The translations under genes were made by a program, and so were the position numbers. Source: Staphylococcus sp. M0911 (GTDB lineage: Bacteria; Bacillota; Bacilli; Staphylococcales; Staphylococcaceae). From it: 64,000 nucleotides of DNA. The stretch's first letter is position 1; the number at the start of each line of letters is the position of its first letter. The notes beneath the pieces are model-generated. The model was not told where the DNA came from and did not search any database. It saw only the letters and a program-made list of their open reading frames with translations. Shown one piece after another: positions 1 through 9,568 of this stretch. The stretch spans positions 1,302,001 through 1,366,000 of the forward strand of contig NZ_CP022881.1 in assembly GCF_003491325.1 (NCBI RefSeq), in the 5' to 3' direction.

Positions 1-1011
1 GCTTTAACTGGTCCTTCTTTAATGCCTGGTGGTCAAGAAGCTGCTTATAATAAAGTCAGTGATATCTTAGATGCCATTGCAGCAAAAGCTCAAGATGGTG
101 CATCTTGCGTAACTTACATTGGACCAAATGGTGCAGGCCATTATGTAAAAATGGTTCATAACGGTATTGAATACGCAGATATGCAATTAATTGCTGAAAG
201 TTATGCAATGATGAAAGACTTATTAGGTATGAGTCATACTGAAATTTCTCAAACTTTCAAAGACTGGAATGCTGGAGAACTTGAAAGTTACTTAATAGAA
301 ATTACTGGCGATATTTTCACTAAACTAGATGAAAACAACGAACCATTAGTAGAAAAAATATTAGATACTGCTGGTCAAAAAGGTACAGGTAAATGGACTT
401 CTATTAATGCTTTAGAATTAGGAATTCCATTAACAATTATCACTGAATCAGTATTTGCACGTTTCATTTCATCAATTAAAGCAGAACGTGTTAATGCCTC
501 TAAATCATTAAATGGACCGCAAGCATCATTTGATGGTAATAAAGAAGAATTCTTAGAAAAAATCAGAAAAGCATTATATATGAGTAAGATTTGTTCATAC
601 GCTCAAGGCTTTGCTCAAATGAGAAAAGCAAGCGAAGACCACGAATGGAACTTAAAATTAGGTGAGCTTGCAATGATATGGCGTGAAGGTTGTATCATTC
701 GTGCACAATTCTTACAAAAAATTAAAGATGCTTATGATAATAATCCTGAACTTGAAAACTTATTATTAGATCCATATTTCAAAAATATTGTTACAGATTA
801 CCAAGATGCGTTAAGAGATGTTGTAGCAACAGGCGTTAAAAACGGTGTACCAACACCAGGATTCTCTGCCAGTGTGAACTATTATGATAGTTATCGTTCT
901 GAAGATTTACCAGCAAATCTTATTCAAGCTCAACGTGACTATTTCGGTGCACATACTTATGAACGTAAAGACCGTGAAGGTGTGTTCCATACACAATGGG
1001 TTGAAGAGTAA
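1..1011 (+). CDS. gnd: 6-phosphogluconate dehydrogenase, decarboxylating (5' end outside window)
   Basis: Oxidises 6-phosphogluconate to ribulose 5-phosphate and CO2 with NADP+, the third step of the oxidative pentose phosphate pathway in the cytoplasm. The frame is open from base 1, so only the C-terminal 336 residues of a protein usually near 468 residues are present. The first residues end the Rossmann part (GPSLMPGG). They are followed by the substrate-binding [20 protein letters not shown] segment and the all-helical C-terminal domain ending HTQWVEE. A rho-independent terminator follows the stop codon. zwf, the first enzyme of the same branch, lies about 3 kb downstream on the other strand. 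Confidence 0.97.
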   Translation, partial: ALTGPSLMPGGQEAAYNKVSDILDAIAAKAQDGASCVTYIGPNGAGHYVKMVHNGIEYADMQLIAESYAMMKDLLGMSHTEISQTFKDWNAGELESYLIEITGDIFTKLDENNEPLVEKILDTAGQKGTGKWTSINALELGIPLTIITESVFARFISSIKAERVNASKSLNGPQASFDGNKEEFLEKIRKALYMSKICSYAQGFAQMRKASEDHEWNLKLGELAMIWREGCIIRAQFLQKIKDAYDNNPELENLLLDPYFKNIVTDYQDALRDVVATGVKNGVPTPGFSASVNYYDSYRSEDLPANLIQAQRDYFGAHTYERKDREGVFHTQWVEE

Positions 1012-1029
1012 TACTCATATTTGATTTAA

Positions 1030-1061
1030 AACGTCTTACACGAAAGTGTAAGGCGTTTTTT
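1030..1061 (+). terminator. rho-independent terminator of gnd
   Basis: Stem CGTCTTACAC / GTGTAAGGCG with a GAAA-type loop, followed by a T run just after the gnd stop codon. Confidence 0.85.
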
Positions 1062-1089
1062 AAGTTATTTTATTTTCACATCAAAAATT

Positions 1090-1140
1090 TTGACCCTCGC
1101 TCATTTTATCGATAAAATAAATGATAAAGAAACCGGTTTC
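1090..1140 (+). promoter_or_regulatory. malA promoter with LacI/MalR-type operator
   Basis: TTGACC (1090-1095), a 17-base spacer and TAAAAT (1113-1118) form a good sigma-A promoter. The perfect 12-base palindrome GAAACCGGTTTC (1129-1140) lies just after the expected transcription start. Its central CCGG fits a LacI-family (MalR-like) operator better than a CcpA cre site. A second perfect palindrome, ATTTTATCGATAAAAT (1103-1118), overlaps the -10. Both positions suit repression of malA. Confidence 0.7.
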
Positions 1141-1175
1141 ATTAATTAACAATATATATTAGAGGTGTACTTAAG

Positions 1176-2822
1176 ATGACTAAAAATTGGTGGAAAGAAG
1201 CCGTTGCATATCAAGTTTATCCGAGAAGTTTTAATGATAGTAACAACGATGGTATAGGGGATTTACCCGGTGTGATTGAAAAATTAGATTACTTAAAAGA
1301 TTTAGGTATAGATGTAATTTGGTTGAGTCCAATGTACAAATCTCCAAATGATGACAATGGCTATGATATAAGCGACTATCAAGCGATTATGGCCGAATTT
1401 GGTACAATGAATGACTTTGATCAATTGTTAGAAGGTGTTCATCAACGTGGAATGAAATTAATACTAGATTTAGTTGTAAATCATACTTCTGATGAACATC
1501 CATGGTTTATCGAATCAAGATCAAGTAAAGATAATCCTAAACGTGACTGGTATATTTGGGAAGATCCAAAACCTCATGGCTCGGAACCTAATAACTGGGA
1601 AAGTATTTTTAATGGTTCAACATGGGAATATGATGCCAAAACAGGTCAATATTATTTCCATTTGTTTAGTAAAAAACAACCAGATTTAAATTGGAATAAT
1701 AAAGACGTTAGAAAAGCTGTATTCGATATGATGAATTGGTGGTTTGATAAGGGTATTGATGGGTTCAGAGTGGATGCAATTACACATATTAAGAAAACGT
1801 TTGAAGCAGGTGATTTACCTGTACCAAATGGTAAAACATACGCACCTGCATTTGACGTCGATATGAATCAACCCGGTATCCAAGATTGGTTACAAGAAAT
1901 GAAAGATCAATCATTGTCTAACTATGATATTATGACTGTTGGTGAAGCTAATGGTGTGACACCTGACGATGCTGATGAATGGGTCGGAGAAAAAAATGGT
2001 AAATTTAATATGATTTTCCAATTTGAACATTTAGGACTTTGGAGTACTGGAGATTCTCAATTTGATGTCAGCGCATATAAAAATGTACTAAATCGATGGC
2101 AAAAACGCCTAGAAGGCGTAGGCTGGAACGCACTATTTATTGAAAATCATGACCAACCAAGACGTGTGTCAACATGGGGGAATGACACAGATTATTGGTA
2201 TGAATCAGCTACAAGTCACGCAGTCGTGTATTTCTTACAACAAGGTACACCATTTATATATCAAGGACAAGAAATTGGTATGACAAATTATCCATTTGAT
2301 AGTATTGAAACATTTAACGATGTGGCAGTTAAAAATGAATATCAAATCGTTAAAGAACAAGGTGGTGACGTCAATCAATTATTGGATAAATATAAAATGG
2401 AAAACAGAGACAATGCTCGTACGCCTATGCAATGGAATAACGAAAAAAACGCAGGCTTTACAGATGGTCAACCATGGTTCCCAGTAAATCCTAACTATAA
2501 AGAGATTAACGTGGCTGACCAACAAGAGGATGCGCATTCTGTACTAAATTTTTACAAATCTCTAATTCAATTAAAAAAATCTGCTGATATTTATACTTAT
2601 GGTCAATTTGATTTAGTGGATGCTGATAACCCTAATATCTTTGCTTATTCAAGAACGCTTAACAATGAGAAGGTATTAATCGTGGGTAATTTAACTGATA
2701 AAGTGAGCCAATTAAATATAGATCTTGATGTAGATCGTTTAGAAACATTACTTCACAACTATAAGAAAGAAATTAATATAAAACAAATCGAGCCTTATGA
2801 AGCTTTTGTACTAAAGTTATAA
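1176..2822 (+). CDS. malA: alpha-glucosidase / oligo-1,6-glucosidase (GH13)
   Basis: Hydrolyses maltose and short alpha-glucosides in the cytoplasm to glucose. The protein is 548 residues, the usual length of GH13 oligo-1,6-glucosidases. Visible motifs are the N-terminal WWKEAVAYQVYPRSF, DLVVNH, the nucleophile D200 in GFRVDA, the acid/base E257 in VGEANG, and D326 in IENHDQPR. The catalytic triad is therefore complete. The ATG is preceded by AGAGGTG. The operator-bearing promoter upstream suggests repression in the absence of maltose. In S. aureus, as I recall, malR sits directly upstream in the same operon. Here only 164 bases separate gnd from malA and no malR is present. Confidence 0.95.
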   Translation: MTKNWWKEAVAYQVYPRSFNDSNNDGIGDLPGVIEKLDYLKDLGIDVIWLSPMYKSPNDDNGYDISDYQAIMAEFGTMNDFDQLLEGVHQRGMKLILDLVVNHTSDEHPWFIESRSSKDNPKRDWYIWEDPKPHGSEPNNWESIFNGSTWEYDAKTGQYYFHLFSKKQPDLNWNNKDVRKAVFDMMNWWFDKGIDGFRVDAITHIKKTFEAGDLPVPNGKTYAPAFDVDMNQPGIQDWLQEMKDQSLSNYDIMTVGEANGVTPDDADEWVGEKNGKFNMIFQFEHLGLWSTGDSQFDVSAYKNVLNRWQKRLEGVGWNALFIENHDQPRRVSTWGNDTDYWYESATSHAVVYFLQQGTPFIYQGQEIGMTNYPFDSIETFNDVAVKNEYQIVKEQGGDVNQLLDKYKMENRDNARTPMQWNNEKNAGFTDGQPWFPVNPNYKEINVADQQEDAHSVLNFYKSLIQLKKSADIYTYGQFDLVDADNPNIFAYSRTLNNEKVLIVGNLTDKVSQLNIDLDVDRLETLLHNYKKEINIKQIEPYEAFVLKL

Positions 2823-2830
2823 TTCAAATA

Positions 2831-2885
2831 AAAATCATGCCTACAAATATGACTAAATGTCATTTTTGTAGGCATGATTTTTTTA
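2831..2885. terminator. bidirectional terminator between malA and the AraC-type gene
   Basis: Long stem AAATCATGCCTACAAA / TTTTGTAGGCATGATTT with a T run on the plus strand and an A run before it, so it can serve both convergent genes. Confidence 0.85.
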
Positions 2886-2888
2886 TGT

Positions 2889-3758
2889 CTAATTTTCATT
2901 ATTATAATGCTCTTGCTCAACAGGTAACCATAATTGAATTTTTGTAAAAGGATCATCAAATGAAATTTCTAAAGGATATACTTCTACATATAAACTATTT
3001 CTTTCATAAGGTAACGTCAACTGTAAACTTGTTTCGATATAATACCAAGCCTCATTTACCGTATAATCAATTTCCCCTTGTAAATTAAACTTAGCATAGT
3101 GTCTGCCAGGTAGAAATCTACTTTCTAAATGAGCTGGATAACGCTCACTCGGTACACCTACGAAAATTTCTAACCCAGAATCTAAAGGACAACTTATAAC
3201 AAATAATTCAAATGGACTTATATCATTATAACGTCGTAACTCTTTTAAATGACCATCTAATAGCAAATCTTCTAAAAAGTCAGGCACATTAAAAGGGTTT
3301 GACAAATCCTTTGCATCGATATATCTTGCATAACCAACTAAAGAGATGTCATCCGTTTCTTCTAGTCGATAGGGATAAGGCGCTCTCTCTGTTGTTGTCA
3401 ATTTTATATAAATGCGTTCTTGCATTTTAAGTTCATCTTTTTTAGTTGATGCTTGTATTGGTGAAACGCCATGAAAGTCACTAAAATCATTTGCAAAATC
3501 ATTCGAATTTGCATATCTATACTTCTTAGCAACGTCTACCAAACGACTCGCACTATGTTTGACGTCTATAGCAGCTAGTGTCAGCTTTCTAGCTCTTGCA
3601 TACGCCTCTGGTGAAAGACCTACAATCATTTTAAATGATTGTTCAAGGTGAAAGGGAGAGAGACCAACGTAATCACTTAATTCTTGCAAATTAAACGGCT
3701 CAAGTAGACGGTCTTCGATATAAACAATTGCCTGTTGTATTTGCTTGATAACGTCCAA
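2889..3758 (-). CDS. AraC-family transcriptional regulator with C-terminal effector-binding domain
   Basis: About the first 100 residues are an AraC/XylS double helix-turn-helix: LEPFNLQELSDYVGLSPFHLEQSFK, then a second helix pair ending FSDFHGVSPIQA. Residues from about 110 to the end look like a GyrI-like ligand-binding domain (YIKLTTTERAPYPYRLEETDD...). I chose the TTG at 3758 (289 aa, protein beginning LDVIKQIQQ) because GGAG lies 8 bases upstream. An upstream in-frame TTG at 3782 has no ribosome binding site and would add MKIIGVNI. The gene sits between malA and zwf, as in S. aureus. Its ligand and targets are unknown to me; the AraC-plus-GyrI architecture is common in drug or small-molecule sensors. 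Confidence 0.8.
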   Translation of the reverse strand: MDVIKQIQQAIVYIEDRLLEPFNLQELSDYVGLSPFHLEQSFKMIVGLSPEAYARARKLTLAAIDVKHSASRLVDVAKKYRYANSNDFANDFSDFHGVSPIQASTKKDELKMQERIYIKLTTTERAPYPYRLEETDDISLVGYARYIDAKDLSNPFNVPDFLEDLLLDGHLKELRRYNDISPFELFVISCPLDSGLEIFVGVPSERYPAHLESRFLPGRHYAKFNLQGEIDYTVNEAWYYIETSLQLTLPYERNSLYVEVYPLEISFDDPFTKIQLWLPVEQEHYNNEN

Positions 3759-3883
3759 AATATTCACTCCAATTATTTTCAATCATTAACTTTTATTCTA
3801 CATTATTTTGTCTAAATATACACCTGAAAGCATAGCAATAAATGAATTAATTAAAAAAAGTGAACGACTACAGGTACTAAATG

Positions 3884-3921
3884 TAATGATATTGAACACA
3901 CCTATGCGTTTCAATATCATT
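3884..3921 (-). terminator. possible terminator of zwf (hairpin without clear T run)
   Basis: A 12-bp inverted repeat, AATGATATTGAA / TTCAATATCATT, lies about 70 bases past the zwf stop. A T tract is missing on the zwf-sense side, so this may instead be an mRNA-stabilising hairpin. The rest of 3759-3988 shows nothing else I can name. Confidence 0.35.
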
Positions 3922-3988
3922 ATCATTTCAAATACCATATAATCATTCACTATTTGATTTATTTAATCATCCATTGAGTTACAACATA

Positions 3989-5473
3989 TTATTGAATATC
4001 GTCCCACCAGTGATTACCATCTCTACTTAATAACAAGTCGCTTTCTAACGGACCGTTTGTGCCAGATGTATAGTTAGGGAAGTCTGGTTCTACCATATTC
4101 CATTGTTCTTGAATCGCATCAACAAATTTCCAAGTTGATTTTAATTCTTCCCAATGTGTAAAGTTAGTAGCATCACCTTTAAGACAATCAAATAATAGAT
4201 TTTCATATGCGTCGACAGTATTCATTTTATCTTGTGCTCCCATTGCATATGATAATTGTACTGGTTCAGTATCAATACCTTGAATATTTTTCTTAGCATT
4301 TAAGTGAAGTGATACACCTTCATTTGGTTGAATATTAATGACTAATAAATTAGAATCTAGTAATTTATCTGTTTGATAATATAAGTTCATAGGTACTTCT
4401 TTAAATTCAACTACCACTTGAATCGTTTTAGACTTCATTCGTTTACCAGTTCGAATATAGAATGGTACACCTGCCCATCTAAAATTATCAATTGTTAATT
4501 TACCAGACACAAACGTAGGTGTTATTGAATCTTCAGCAACTCGATCTTCTTCACGATATGATTTCACTTCTTGTCCTTCAATGACACCTCGATCATATTG
4601 TCCACGAACAAAGTTCTTTCTCACATCTTGCGGACGTAATTGACGTAAAGATTTTAATACTTTAACCTTTTCAGCTCTAATATCTTCACTATTTAAGCTA
4701 ATAGGGGCTTCCATTGCTAATAAAGCAACCATTTGTAACATATGGTTTTGAACCATATCTTTTAATGCACCGCTAGATTCATAATAACCACCACGATCTT
4801 CCACACCTAAAACTTCAGAGGATGTAACTTGGATATTAGAAATGTATTTATTATTCCATAGCGGTTCGAACATGGCATTAGCAAAACGTAGCACTTCAAT
4901 ATTTTGAACCATATCTTTTCCTAAATAATGATCGATACGATAAATTTCTTCTTCTTTAAATGAACGTCTTATTTGATTATTTAATGATTCAGCTGATTTC
5001 AAGTCACTGCCAAATGGTTTTTCTATAACTAGGCGTTTAAAGCCTGAGGTATTAGTTAAGCCAGAAGATTTTAAATAATCTGAGATAACACCAAAGAATT
5101 GTGGTGCCATAGCAAGATAGAACAGACGATTACCTTTTAAACCGAATTGAGTATCTAACTGATTACTAAACTCTAATAATGATTGATAACTTTCTTCGTC
5201 ACTTACATCATGCTTGTGATAAAACACATGTTCCATGAATTCATCAATTTTATGTGTTTCTTTAACATGTGATTGGATTGACGCTTTAACTTGCTCACGG
5301 AACATATCGTTACTAATATCACGGCGACCAATTCCAATAATAGCAATATGTTCATCTAAGTTATCTTGTTGAAAAAGGTGGAAAATGGACGGGAACAATT
5401 TTCGATGACTTAAATCACCAGTTGCTCCGAAAATTGTAATTAAACAAGGTATATGTTTTTGTTTTGTACTCAA
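3989..5473 (-). CDS. zwf: glucose-6-phosphate 1-dehydrogenase
   Basis: Oxidises glucose 6-phosphate to 6-phosphogluconolactone with NADP+, the entry step of the oxidative pentose phosphate pathway. The protein is 494 residues, full length. The nucleotide-binding motif GATGDL is at residues 16-21, EKPFG is near 151-155, and the substrate/active-site signature RIDHYLGK is at 179-186. Most NADPH for staphylococcal biosynthesis and thiol recycling comes from this enzyme and gnd, which is 3 kb away. The two genes are on opposite strands, so they are transcribed independently. Confidence 0.97.
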   Translation of the reverse strand: MSTKQKHIPCLITIFGATGDLSHRKLFPSIFHLFQQDNLDEHIAIIGIGRRDISNDMFREQVKASIQSHVKETHKIDEFMEHVFYHKHDVSDEESYQSLLEFSNQLDTQFGLKGNRLFYLAMAPQFFGVISDYLKSSGLTNTSGFKRLVIEKPFGSDLKSAESLNNQIRRSFKEEEIYRIDHYLGKDMVQNIEVLRFANAMFEPLWNNKYISNIQVTSSEVLGVEDRGGYYESSGALKDMVQNHMLQMVALLAMEAPISLNSEDIRAEKVKVLKSLRQLRPQDVRKNFVRGQYDRGVIEGQEVKSYREEDRVAEDSITPTFVSGKLTIDNFRWAGVPFYIRTGKRMKSKTIQVVVEFKEVPMNLYYQTDKLLDSNLLVINIQPNEGVSLHLNAKKNIQGIDTEPVQLSYAMGAQDKMNTVDAYENLLFDCLKGDATNFTHWEELKSTWKFVDAIQEQWNMVEPDFPNYTSGTNGPLESDLLLSRDGNHWWDDIQ

Positions 5474-5514
5474 GATTAAAACCTCAATTCTATAAAAAGA
5501 TATATGATTGTTAT

Positions 5515-5543
5515 ATTATATGATAAAGAAAACTTATGGTCAT
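5515..5543 (-). promoter_or_regulatory. zwf promoter candidate
   Basis: On the minus strand, ATGACC (5543-5538), a 17-base spacer and TATAAT (5520-5515) would start transcription about 35 bases before the zwf ATG. The rest of the 316-base zwf-rnz divergent gap (5474-5789) is very AT-rich. I see no further gene or named element in it, only a likely promoter area for rnz that I cannot pin down. Confidence 0.5.
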
Positions 5544-5789
5544 ATAATATGCTTTGTAAAAAGTCATAACGTATCTATGATTTATTTAAATGATAATCGA
5601 TAATGACTATAATTACCAAATTATTCGACTTACGTATAGTAATACTAAACATTGTATTTACATCAAGAATGACTCATATGCGTTTGTATTCTTTCTCATA
5701 ATCATTCATGTTATATATACATTTTATTTCTTATTATAAAAATTGTCATTATATATGATAAAATAAATCGAAGAGAAGGAGGTGTGAGC

Positions 5790-6710
5790 ATGGAAGTCAC
5801 ATTTTTCGGTACTAGCGCTGGACTACCAACTAAAGAGAGAAACACACAAGCAATTGCATTAAATCTTGAACCTTATTCTAATTCAATATGGCTTTTTGAT
5901 GTAGGTGAAGGAACACAACATCAAATTCTTCATCATTCGATTAAATTAGGTAAAGTCGATCATATATTTATTACACATATGCATGGTGATCATATTTTTG
6001 GACTTCCAGGATTACTAACTAGCAGATCCTTTCAAGGTGGAGAAAACAAACCTCTCACACTCATCGGACCTAAGGGTATTCAAAAATATATTGAAACCAC
6101 ATTAACTTTATCAGAATCACATCTCAATTATCCAATTACATACATAGAGATAGACGAATCCTTAAATTATCATCATGATGGCTTTACAGTACAAGCTGAA
6201 ATGTTAAATCATGGTATTATATCTTATGGTTATCGTATAGAGACACCAACAACACCAGGTACTATTGATGTAGATGCACTAAAAGCAATTGGACTTGAAC
6301 CTGGACCTAAATATCAGGAAGTAAAAACAAATAATACCTTTGAATTTAATGGGAAAATTTATCAGTCTGATGAATTCAAAGGAGAAGCGAAGTCCGGCCC
6401 AGTTGTTGCTATATTTGGTGACACAAAGCCATGTCCTAATGAACATATTATAGCAAATGATGCCGATATTATGGTTCATGAAGCCACTTATATAGAAGGT
6501 GAAAAAACGCTAGCCAATAGTTATCATCATAGTCATATCGATGATGTGTTCGATTTAATTCGTCAATCAAATGTCAAACATAGCTTAATCACGCATATGA
6601 GTAATCGATATACTAAAGAAGAAATCGAAAATATATACCAAGAACTTAAAGCATTACCAGATACACCAGATTTTACTTTCGTTAATGACTTTGATTCTTT
6701 TAAAATTTAA
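5790..6710 (+). CDS. rnz: ribonuclease Z (tRNA 3'-processing endonuclease)
   Basis: Zinc-dependent beta-lactamase-fold nuclease that trims the 3' end of tRNA precursors lacking an encoded CCA. It is 306 residues, the family length. The metal motif HMHGDH is at residues 63-68, with further ligands visible in [21 protein letters not shown] and ITHMS. I start at ATG 5790, with AAGGAGG seven bases upstream. An in-frame GTG at 5784 overlaps the ribosome binding site. cca, which completes the tRNA 3' end, is also in this window at 41.8 kb. Confidence 0.95.
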   Translation: MEVTFFGTSAGLPTKERNTQAIALNLEPYSNSIWLFDVGEGTQHQILHHSIKLGKVDHIFITHMHGDHIFGLPGLLTSRSFQGGENKPLTLIGPKGIQKYIETTLTLSESHLNYPITYIEIDESLNYHHDGFTVQAEMLNHGIISYGYRIETPTTPGTIDVDALKAIGLEPGPKYQEVKTNNTFEFNGKIYQSDEFKGEAKSGPVVAIFGDTKPCPNEHIIANDADIMVHEATYIEGEKTLANSYHHSHIDDVFDLIRQSNVKHSLITHMSNRYTKEEIENIYQELKALPDTPDFTFVNDFDSFKI

Positions 6711-6744
6711 AAAACGCCACTGACCAAAATCAGTGGCGTTTTTT
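6709..6744. terminator. bidirectional terminator between rnz and proC
   Basis: AAAAAACGCCACTGA / TCAGTGGCGTTTTTT, a perfect stem with A and T runs on both sides, between two convergent genes. Confidence 0.9.
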
Positions 6745-6750
6745 AACTAT

Positions 6751-7563
6751 TTAATCATCTGTATTGGATAATTCAACACTACGATTAACTGCAGCACTTA
6801 AACAATCTTCAAATACAGCAACTAAATCATATTGAGATAGGGCATCTAAACCAGCTTGTGTTGTACCGCCTTTAGATGTAATATTTTTCCTTAATTGTTC
6901 CATGCTTAAATCAGAACGTTCAATCATTTTACTTGTACCAATAATTAAATTACGAATAGATTCTTCAACTTGATCTTTTTCTAGACCTAATTGTGTACCA
7001 GCTTTAACATATTGTTCAAATACATGATATAAAAATGCAGGTCCGCTTCCTGTTATCGCCGTTACTTGATGTAAGTGATCTTCTGAGACCTCTATAACTG
7101 AACCAAACGCATTAATCAATTCATTTACTTCATCTTTAGCTTTAGGACCAAAATTATTTGAAAAGCTAATGCCTGTTACAGAATGACCGACTTGCGCATT
7201 AGTATTAGGCATAATGCGAGCTAATGGATTATTGGTATTTAATTGCTCTCTTATATAATCAATGGATAAACCAGCCATAATTGAAATGAAACGATTACTA
7301 TCAGTGATTGAATCTTTAATTCTATCAGCTAATGCTTCGAAATCATGTGGTTTCGTACCTAAGAATACGTAGTCAGCATCCTTAAGTAATGCTTCATCAT
7401 CATAGCTATAATTCACACCTAATTGTTCCGCAAAATCTTTGAGTGCCGCTTCATTCGATTTGTTTGTTAAATAAATATCATTAGGATCTAAATTATTAGA
7501 ATTAATAATGCCTGTAAAGATTGCTTGTGCCATATTGCCTGCACCATAAAATACAAGTTTCAT
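6751..7563 (-). CDS. proC: pyrroline-5-carboxylate reductase
   Basis: Last step of proline synthesis: reduces 1-pyrroline-5-carboxylate with NADPH. The start chosen is ATG 7563, giving 270 residues beginning MKLVFYGAGNMAQAI. A GTG three codons upstream touches the ribosome binding site (AAGGTGA) and is less likely. The N-terminal Rossmann motif GAGNMA is at residues 7-12. The P5C reductase signature region, with ITGSGPAFLYHVFE and KGGTTQAGL, is near the C-terminus. It is monocistronic between two terminators or divergent regions. Confidence 0.95.
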   Translation of the reverse strand: MKLVFYGAGNMAQAIFTGIINSNNLDPNDIYLTNKSNEAALKDFAEQLGVNYSYDDEALLKDADYVFLGTKPHDFEALADRIKDSITDSNRFISIMAGLSIDYIREQLNTNNPLARIMPNTNAQVGHSVTGISFSNNFGPKAKDEVNELINAFGSVIEVSEDHLHQVTAITGSGPAFLYHVFEQYVKAGTQLGLEKDQVEESIRNLIIGTSKMIERSDLSMEQLRKNITSKGGTTQAGLDALSQYDLVAVFEDCLSAAVNRSVELSNTDD

Positions 7564-7722
7564 ATACTTCACATCACCTTCATTTTAGTTATAAAATAAT
7601 GATATCTTACGAATATAACTACATAGTAACATATATTAGTTATATTCAATATTAAGTATACAATTTATCTTCATTTTTATATTAAAATAAGATATCTCTA
7701 TATAAGAAAGAGAGTGAATACC

Positions 7723-8484
7723 ATGATAGGGCAACACTATATTATTACAGGTGGTACAAGTGGCTTAGGATTAGATATTGTACATGAACTGATTAAAAGA
7801 GGGACTCATGTAACCATACTTGCACGTGACATGCAGAAATTTCGACAAATTCATTTCGGTAACCAATCATCTTTAGTCGATGTCATAGAATGCGATTTGC
7901 AAAATAGACAAGACATAGTCAATATTTCATCTCAAATTAAAACACCGATACACGGATTGATATATAGTTCTGGATTAGGTTATTTTAAATCTATTGCATC
8001 GCATACAGCAGAACAAATGATCGAAACATACGATGTTAACTTAATTAGTTTCAATTTACTATACAATACGATAAAGCCATATTTAATAAAACATGCGCAT
8101 ATTGTGGGCATATCAAGTCAAGCTGCATTTGTAACACAGTCTCACGCTGCTCACTATGGTGCATCTAAAGCTGCTTTTAATCAAGTTCTCAACGCACTAC
8201 GATTAGAAGAACCCAATTTACACGTTATGTCAGTGAATACAGGCCCAATTGATACACCATTTCACCAGAAAGCAGATCCTTCCTTATCATATTTTAACCA
8301 GTATCGTTCGATAATGATTCAATCCAACCAACTCGCACAACGTATCGTAGAAGGTATTATTAAAGAAAAGCAAGAAATCAATGCCCCAACATGGATGCAC
8401 CAAATGTTAAAGTTATATCAGTTAGCACCTAGATTTTTAGAAAAACACTTCTCTCACTTGTTTAATAACAAAAGCAATCATTAA
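7723..8484 (+). CDS. short-chain dehydrogenase/reductase of unknown substrate
   Basis: Classical SDR of 253 residues. The cofactor motif TGGTSGLG is at residues 9-16 and the catalytic serine area GISSQ is near 130. The active-site pair is Y145 and K149 in HYGASKAAF. The protein resembles the YqjQ-like SDRs found beside rnz/proC in staphylococci, but the substrate cannot be read from sequence. The start is ATG 7723, with AGAAAGAGAG upstream; a GTG at 7714 sits inside that site. The C-terminus has a helix with several basic residues (MLKLYQLAPRFLEKHFSHLF) that might associate with membrane. Confidence 0.85.
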   Translation: MIGQHYIITGGTSGLGLDIVHELIKRGTHVTILARDMQKFRQIHFGNQSSLVDVIECDLQNRQDIVNISSQIKTPIHGLIYSSGLGYFKSIASHTAEQMIETYDVNLISFNLLYNTIKPYLIKHAHIVGISSQAAFVTQSHAAHYGASKAAFNQVLNALRLEEPNLHVMSVNTGPIDTPFHQKADPSLSYFNQYRSIMIQSNQLAQRIVEGIIKEKQEINAPTWMHQMLKLYQLAPRFLEKHFSHLFNNKSNH

Positions 8485-8523
8485 ACATTTTCTTATGTAT
8501 ATTTGAATAAGAAAATAAAATAT

Positions 8524-8568
8524 TAAAAAAAGCCACTAAATGAATGATCAGTCATTTAATGGCTTTTA
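8524..8568. terminator. bidirectional terminator
   Basis: AGCCACTAAATGA / TCATTTAATGGCT (one mismatch), flanked by an A7 run on the left and TTTT on the right. It separates the convergent SDR and aldo/keto reductase genes. Confidence 0.8.
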
Positions 8569-8577
8569 CTATATCTA

Positions 8578-9486
8578 TTATTTTAAATGTTGCGTATATT
8601 GTAAATCTTTAACGCGTTCTCTAGAGGCTTTAATTTGATCTAAGCTTACATCTTTATAATAATTTTTAACATTTTCTTCTAGTTGTTCTACGCTACTTGC
8701 ACCTACGATGATAGAACCTAACGCGTCATGTGATTTGAGATAATTAAATGAAAGGGCAGTTAGATTACTTTCGATTTCTTTAACAGAAGCAATGGTTTCA
8801 CCTAATTCATCTTGTGTATAGTCGAATATACCATCAGCGAACTTTTTATCTAATGCTTCGTTACTATTAGACGTTAATAAACCTTTAAATACTGGACCAC
8901 GTGCTAATACTTTAATTTGTTTTTCATGAACGTCATCCAATAAGCTTTCAGGTCGATTATCAATTAAGTTAAATTGAGACATTAATGTTTCAATTTGACT
9001 ATGTTTTAAATAATAATCAATCACGTTGGGACGAATAGATGAAATACCATATGCACGAATAAGTCCTTCTTGTTTTAATTCATCAAACGCACTAATTGTT
9101 TCATCTAAAGGATCATCAATTGTACCACCATGTAATTGATATAAATCAATATAATCTAACCCTAAACGTTGTAATGATCCTTTCACACCTTCTTTAATGT
9201 GTTTCTTTGAAGGGTCCCAAGTAATATTGCCATCTTCAGTCAAACGATTACCAACTTTAGTACCTATAACAATGTCATCACGATTTTGATATTGTTTTAA
9301 TGCTTTACCAACGATTTCTTCATTAATACCTTGATCATACATATCAGCTGTATCAAAATAAGTAATACCATTTTCAATAGCACTTTCTATGATTGGTTGT
9401 GCAGTTTTATAATCAGTATCTAAACTCATACAACCTAAACCTAACTCAGAAATTTCTATACCACTTTTTAAGATATTTTTTTGCAT
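8578..9486 (-). CDS. aldo/keto reductase
   Basis: NADPH-dependent aldo/keto reductase of the general stress / YqkF-like group, 302 residues. Motifs in order: GLGCMSL, FDTADMYDQG (catalytic D and Y), VIGTKVG (catalytic K), YQLHGG (catalytic H), then the cofactor-binding end IIVGASSVEQLEEN. It starts at an ATG with AAAGGAG upstream. It lies divergently from nudF with an 82-base shared upstream region. The natural substrate is unknown. Confidence 0.88.
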   Translation of the reverse strand: MQKNILKSGIEISELGLGCMSLDTDYKTAQPIIESAIENGITYFDTADMYDQGINEEIVGKALKQYQNRDDIVIGTKVGNRLTEDGNITWDPSKKHIKEGVKGSLQRLGLDYIDLYQLHGGTIDDPLDETISAFDELKQEGLIRAYGISSIRPNVIDYYLKHSQIETLMSQFNLIDNRPESLLDDVHEKQIKVLARGPVFKGLLTSNSNEALDKKFADGIFDYTQDELGETIASVKEIESNLTALSFNYLKSHDALGSIIVGASSVEQLEENVKNYYKDVSLDQIKASRERVKDLQYTQHLK

Positions 9487-9568
9487 GTATTTTCTCCTTT
9501 CGATACACTTTAACTAACGCATTCAGTTTATCAATTTATTAAAACATTTAAAAGGAACGTGATTATAA

